The position numbers and the translations under genes were made by a program. DNA of 64,000 bases from Liolophura sinensis (taxonomy: Eukaryota > Mollusca > Polyplacophora > Chitonida > Chitonidae): the NCBI RefSeq assembly GCF_032854445.1, contig NC_088303.1, positions 16,995,501 to 17,059,500 on the forward strand, in the 5' to 3' direction. The notes below the pieces were generated by a model, which was given only the letters and a program-made list of their open reading frames with translations, searched no databases and was not told the origin of the DNA. Below, piece by piece: positions 61,801 through 64,000 of the stretch. The first letter of the stretch is position 1, and each line of letters starts with the position of its first letter.

Positions 61801-63170
61801 TTAAGAGTTTTGGGCGATCCAGTCCAGGTACTCGCTGACATCTGTGTAGACGCCAGGTTTTCCCGGGTCAGCGCAGCCATCTCCCCAGGACACCACGCCG
61901 GCCAGCACGTAGTTCCCAGCCGAGGTCGGGCAGGCCAAGGGGCCACCGGAATCCCCCTGGAATGGATCAGGTAGTCAACTCAGAGGCGGAAAGTAAGAAG
62001 CAGTCAGGTGTGACAGACAGGAACTATTTAGTTGTAGGAGAGTAGGACTAACCTGACGAGTAAGATGCACGTACAGTTTAAGCTTTCGGTGTCAGTTGCC
62101 CATATGTACAACGATCTAAAGCCTAAAATTGTCAAACCAGTCCTATGTGTTTTGGTTTTAGCGAAACCTCTCCATAGTTTAATATGTACGCAAGTGATTT
62201 ATAAGTCTTACTAAACGGCATCACTTATTTCAATGGTGTTTTACCCAGCACTCATGAATATTTATAAGACTTCGGCCAGCATCATGGTAAAACTTTCCAC
62301 ACAAGGTGATCGAGCTCAGAGAACTACATCGTGACGCGGAGGCGAAGTTTACCTGGCATGCGTCTTTCCCGCCTTGTGTCAGACCTGCGCAGAGGTTTAG
62401 GTCTGTGATGTAGGTGTTGGTGAAAACTGTCTGGCATTCCTGCTGACTGACAATGGGCAGGTCAACACTCTGTAGAGTGTAAGAGATGGATCCTCCAGCT
62501 AGGTGTCAGATCAAGCAAAAAGTATGAACAAAGGATACATGCGCTGTTTCGATTTATTTATTTGATTCGTGTTTTACGCCGTACTCAAGAATATTTTACT
62601 TCTACGACGATCTCTACTAGGCCTAATTCTTTAGTTTGCCCGATTAGAAGATATATTATCATACAATACATCAAATGTTCGAATAAATCATTAATACAAA
62701 TCTACCCACATCGGAGATATGTAAGAAACAAATATGTTTGAACAGGAAATATCGAGGATAGAGAATAAAATGGAAGCTGCTCGAATTCGTGACATTAAAG
62801 GAGACGGGTGAATGACCCTATATCTTGCTACTTGTATTGCTATTGTGTGGGTATTGGATGAATTATCATTCATAAACGATTTGCCATGGGAAAAACTTCA
62901 AAGGAAGTCGCTAAGCATGTGAATGTCATGCAGTACACAATAAATGTCATTCAGATAAGGGAATGGTTCTAGTGTCTGCAAAATATTTCAGGAATTTCCG
63001 TTCTATGACGATACGTTGACTAGTTAAATACTCACAGGAAATGGTACCCCAGCCGCTGACTTCGCAGTTATTTCTGGTATAATCCTGATTTGCCTCAGGA
63101 AGACAGATGGGCGCGACACATTCGTTGAACTCAATTGGGCTTTTCAGCTTAATAATGGCAATGTCGTTTT
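61801..63170 (-). CDS. Trypsin-like serine protease, S1 family (C-terminal part)
   Basis: A peptidase of the chymotrypsin fold, probably secreted and trypsin-like. Three exons are visible on the minus strand: 63170-63036, 62498-62353 and 61956-61801 (stop TAA), all with GT-AG borders and consistent phases, giving 145 residues. The catalytic Asp lies in NDIAIIKL at the start of the first visible exon, and the catalytic Ser in GDSGGPLAC at the start of the last. The specificity-pocket Asp is present six residues before the Ser (KDACQ|GDSGGP), and VSWGDGC and GKPGVYTDV give the open Gly-lined pocket of trypsins. C-x4-C in CVAPIC and CEVSGWGT fit the family. The catalytic His exon, propeptide and signal peptide must lie beyond position 64000. 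The substrate is unknown. Confidence 0.92.
62550..62612 (-). mobile_element. Family A SINE 3' fragment in a protease intron
   Basis: Only the tail end is present: tttatttatttgattcgtgt, ttttacgccgtactcaagaa and tacgacga. Confidence 0.78.
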
Positions 63171-63339
63171 CTGTGTAAAAAAATCAACAACAGTGATCAT
63201 GAAATCCACACGTTGGAGCAACACTAGTCTGTTTCTGATCCAAGGATTGGTTACGACCCGTGTGTACCAATCGGATCAAAGATGGGGTATAATTTATATT
63301 TCTTTGGTGGGCCTCCACATTTTTTACAGGTTTCTTTCT

Positions 63340-63495
63340 TTGTTTATTTATTTATTTTATATGTGTTTTACGCCGTACTAAAGAATATTTCAGTTGTGCG
63401 AAGGCCGCCAGCATTATGATGGGAGGAAACAGGGAAACTCATGCACGATCATCAGTAGGTTGCTGTCAGACCTTCTCCCATGCCACTTGAGGAAG
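63340..63495 (-). mobile_element. Family A SINE in a protease intron
   Basis: Reverse copy with tail (gtttatttatttattttata), tttacgccgtactaaagaat and gccagcattatgatgggagg. It stops before the tRNA-like head and runs into the 21-bp array. Confidence 0.82.
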
Positions 63496-63865
63496 ACAGT
63501 ATGTCAACAAACGTACAACTGTTTCAGCAAGTGTACAACTGTTTCAACAATTGTGCAACTGCTTGAGCAAGAGTGCAACTGTTTCAACAAGTGTGGAACT
63601 GTTCAGCAAGTGTACAACTGTTTCAGCATGAGTAAACCTGTGTCAACAAGTGTGCAACTTCTTCGATAAGGCTGCAACTGTTTCAGCAAGTGTACAACTG
63701 TTTCAACAAGTGTACAACTGTGTCAACAAGACTGCAACTGTTTCAGCAAGTGTGCAACTGTTTCAACAAGGGTACAACTATTTCAACAAGACTGCAACTG
63801 TTTCAGAATGTGTACAACTGTTTCAGCAACTGTACAACTGTTTCAGCAAGTGTACAAATATTCCT
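63495..63865 (+). repeat. ~21-bp minisatellite
   Basis: About eighteen units of 'caactgtttcaacaagtgta' type with gta/tgc/act changes, starting where the SINE breaks off. It lies in the presumed upstream intron of the protease gene. Confidence 0.92.
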
Positions 63866-64000
63866 GTTGTAATATTATTGACACAGAACAGGGTTTCAAG
63901 GAAATTTTTTTCGGGTATAATCTGCAGTATACGACTAATTTCAGGGGCCCACCCTAGCATAAGCGAGGTGAACTTGCTTTTTATTTCGACCTTCACATAG

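Overview
The window is animal (metazoan) nuclear DNA. Genes are split by GT-AG introns, coding exons are small and scattered, and most of the sequence is introns, short retroposons (SINEs) and minisatellites. Two tRNA-derived SINE families fill the window: family A ends in AAATAAATAAA, and family B ends in a sequence reading 'gacgttaaaccccaagcactcactc'. Similar elements are familiar from molluscs and other lophotrochozoans, so I infer a marine lophotrochozoan (mollusc or brachiopod grade); the species cannot be fixed from the sequence.

Layout. (1) 1-9.7 kb, + strand: ten exons for the C-terminal half of the Golgi tether subunit COG7, with its 3' UTR. (2) 12.8-38.3 kb: a cluster of genes for small two-membrane-span proteins resembling BK-channel beta subunits (KCNMB / CaKB family). 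Four are intact two-exon genes (two on each strand), one is a frameshifted pseudogene, and there are two fragments. All intact copies share one phase-0 intron. (3) 38.4-49.5 kb: no supported host gene; large tandem arrays, SINEs, a decayed non-LTR retrotransposon tail and a MITE. (4) 49.6-57.1 kb, + strand: a seven-exon gene for a secreted, cysteine-rich modular protein with a Thr/Glu/Ala mucin-like stretch; every intron is phase 1. (5) 61.8-63.2 kb, - strand: the last three exons of a trypsin-like S1 serine protease whose 5' part lies beyond the right edge.

The most unusual structure is a set of tandem repeats whose unit contains a real splice site. In COG7 a 32-bp array starts on the donor of one exon, and a perfect 124-bp duplication copies an acceptor plus exon start. 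In the cysteine-rich gene a 54-bp array copies the end of exon 2 with its donor, and a ~33-bp array copies the acceptor and first codons of exon 5 about 19 times. The arrays thus multiply potential splice sites next to the genuine ones. Four SINEs have landed inside minisatellites, one locus is a three-level SINE-in-SINE nest, and several small foldback elements are present.

The genes are not an operon. The BK-beta-like genes are a local duplication cluster of membrane proteins; COG7, the secreted protein and the protease are unrelated neighbours.
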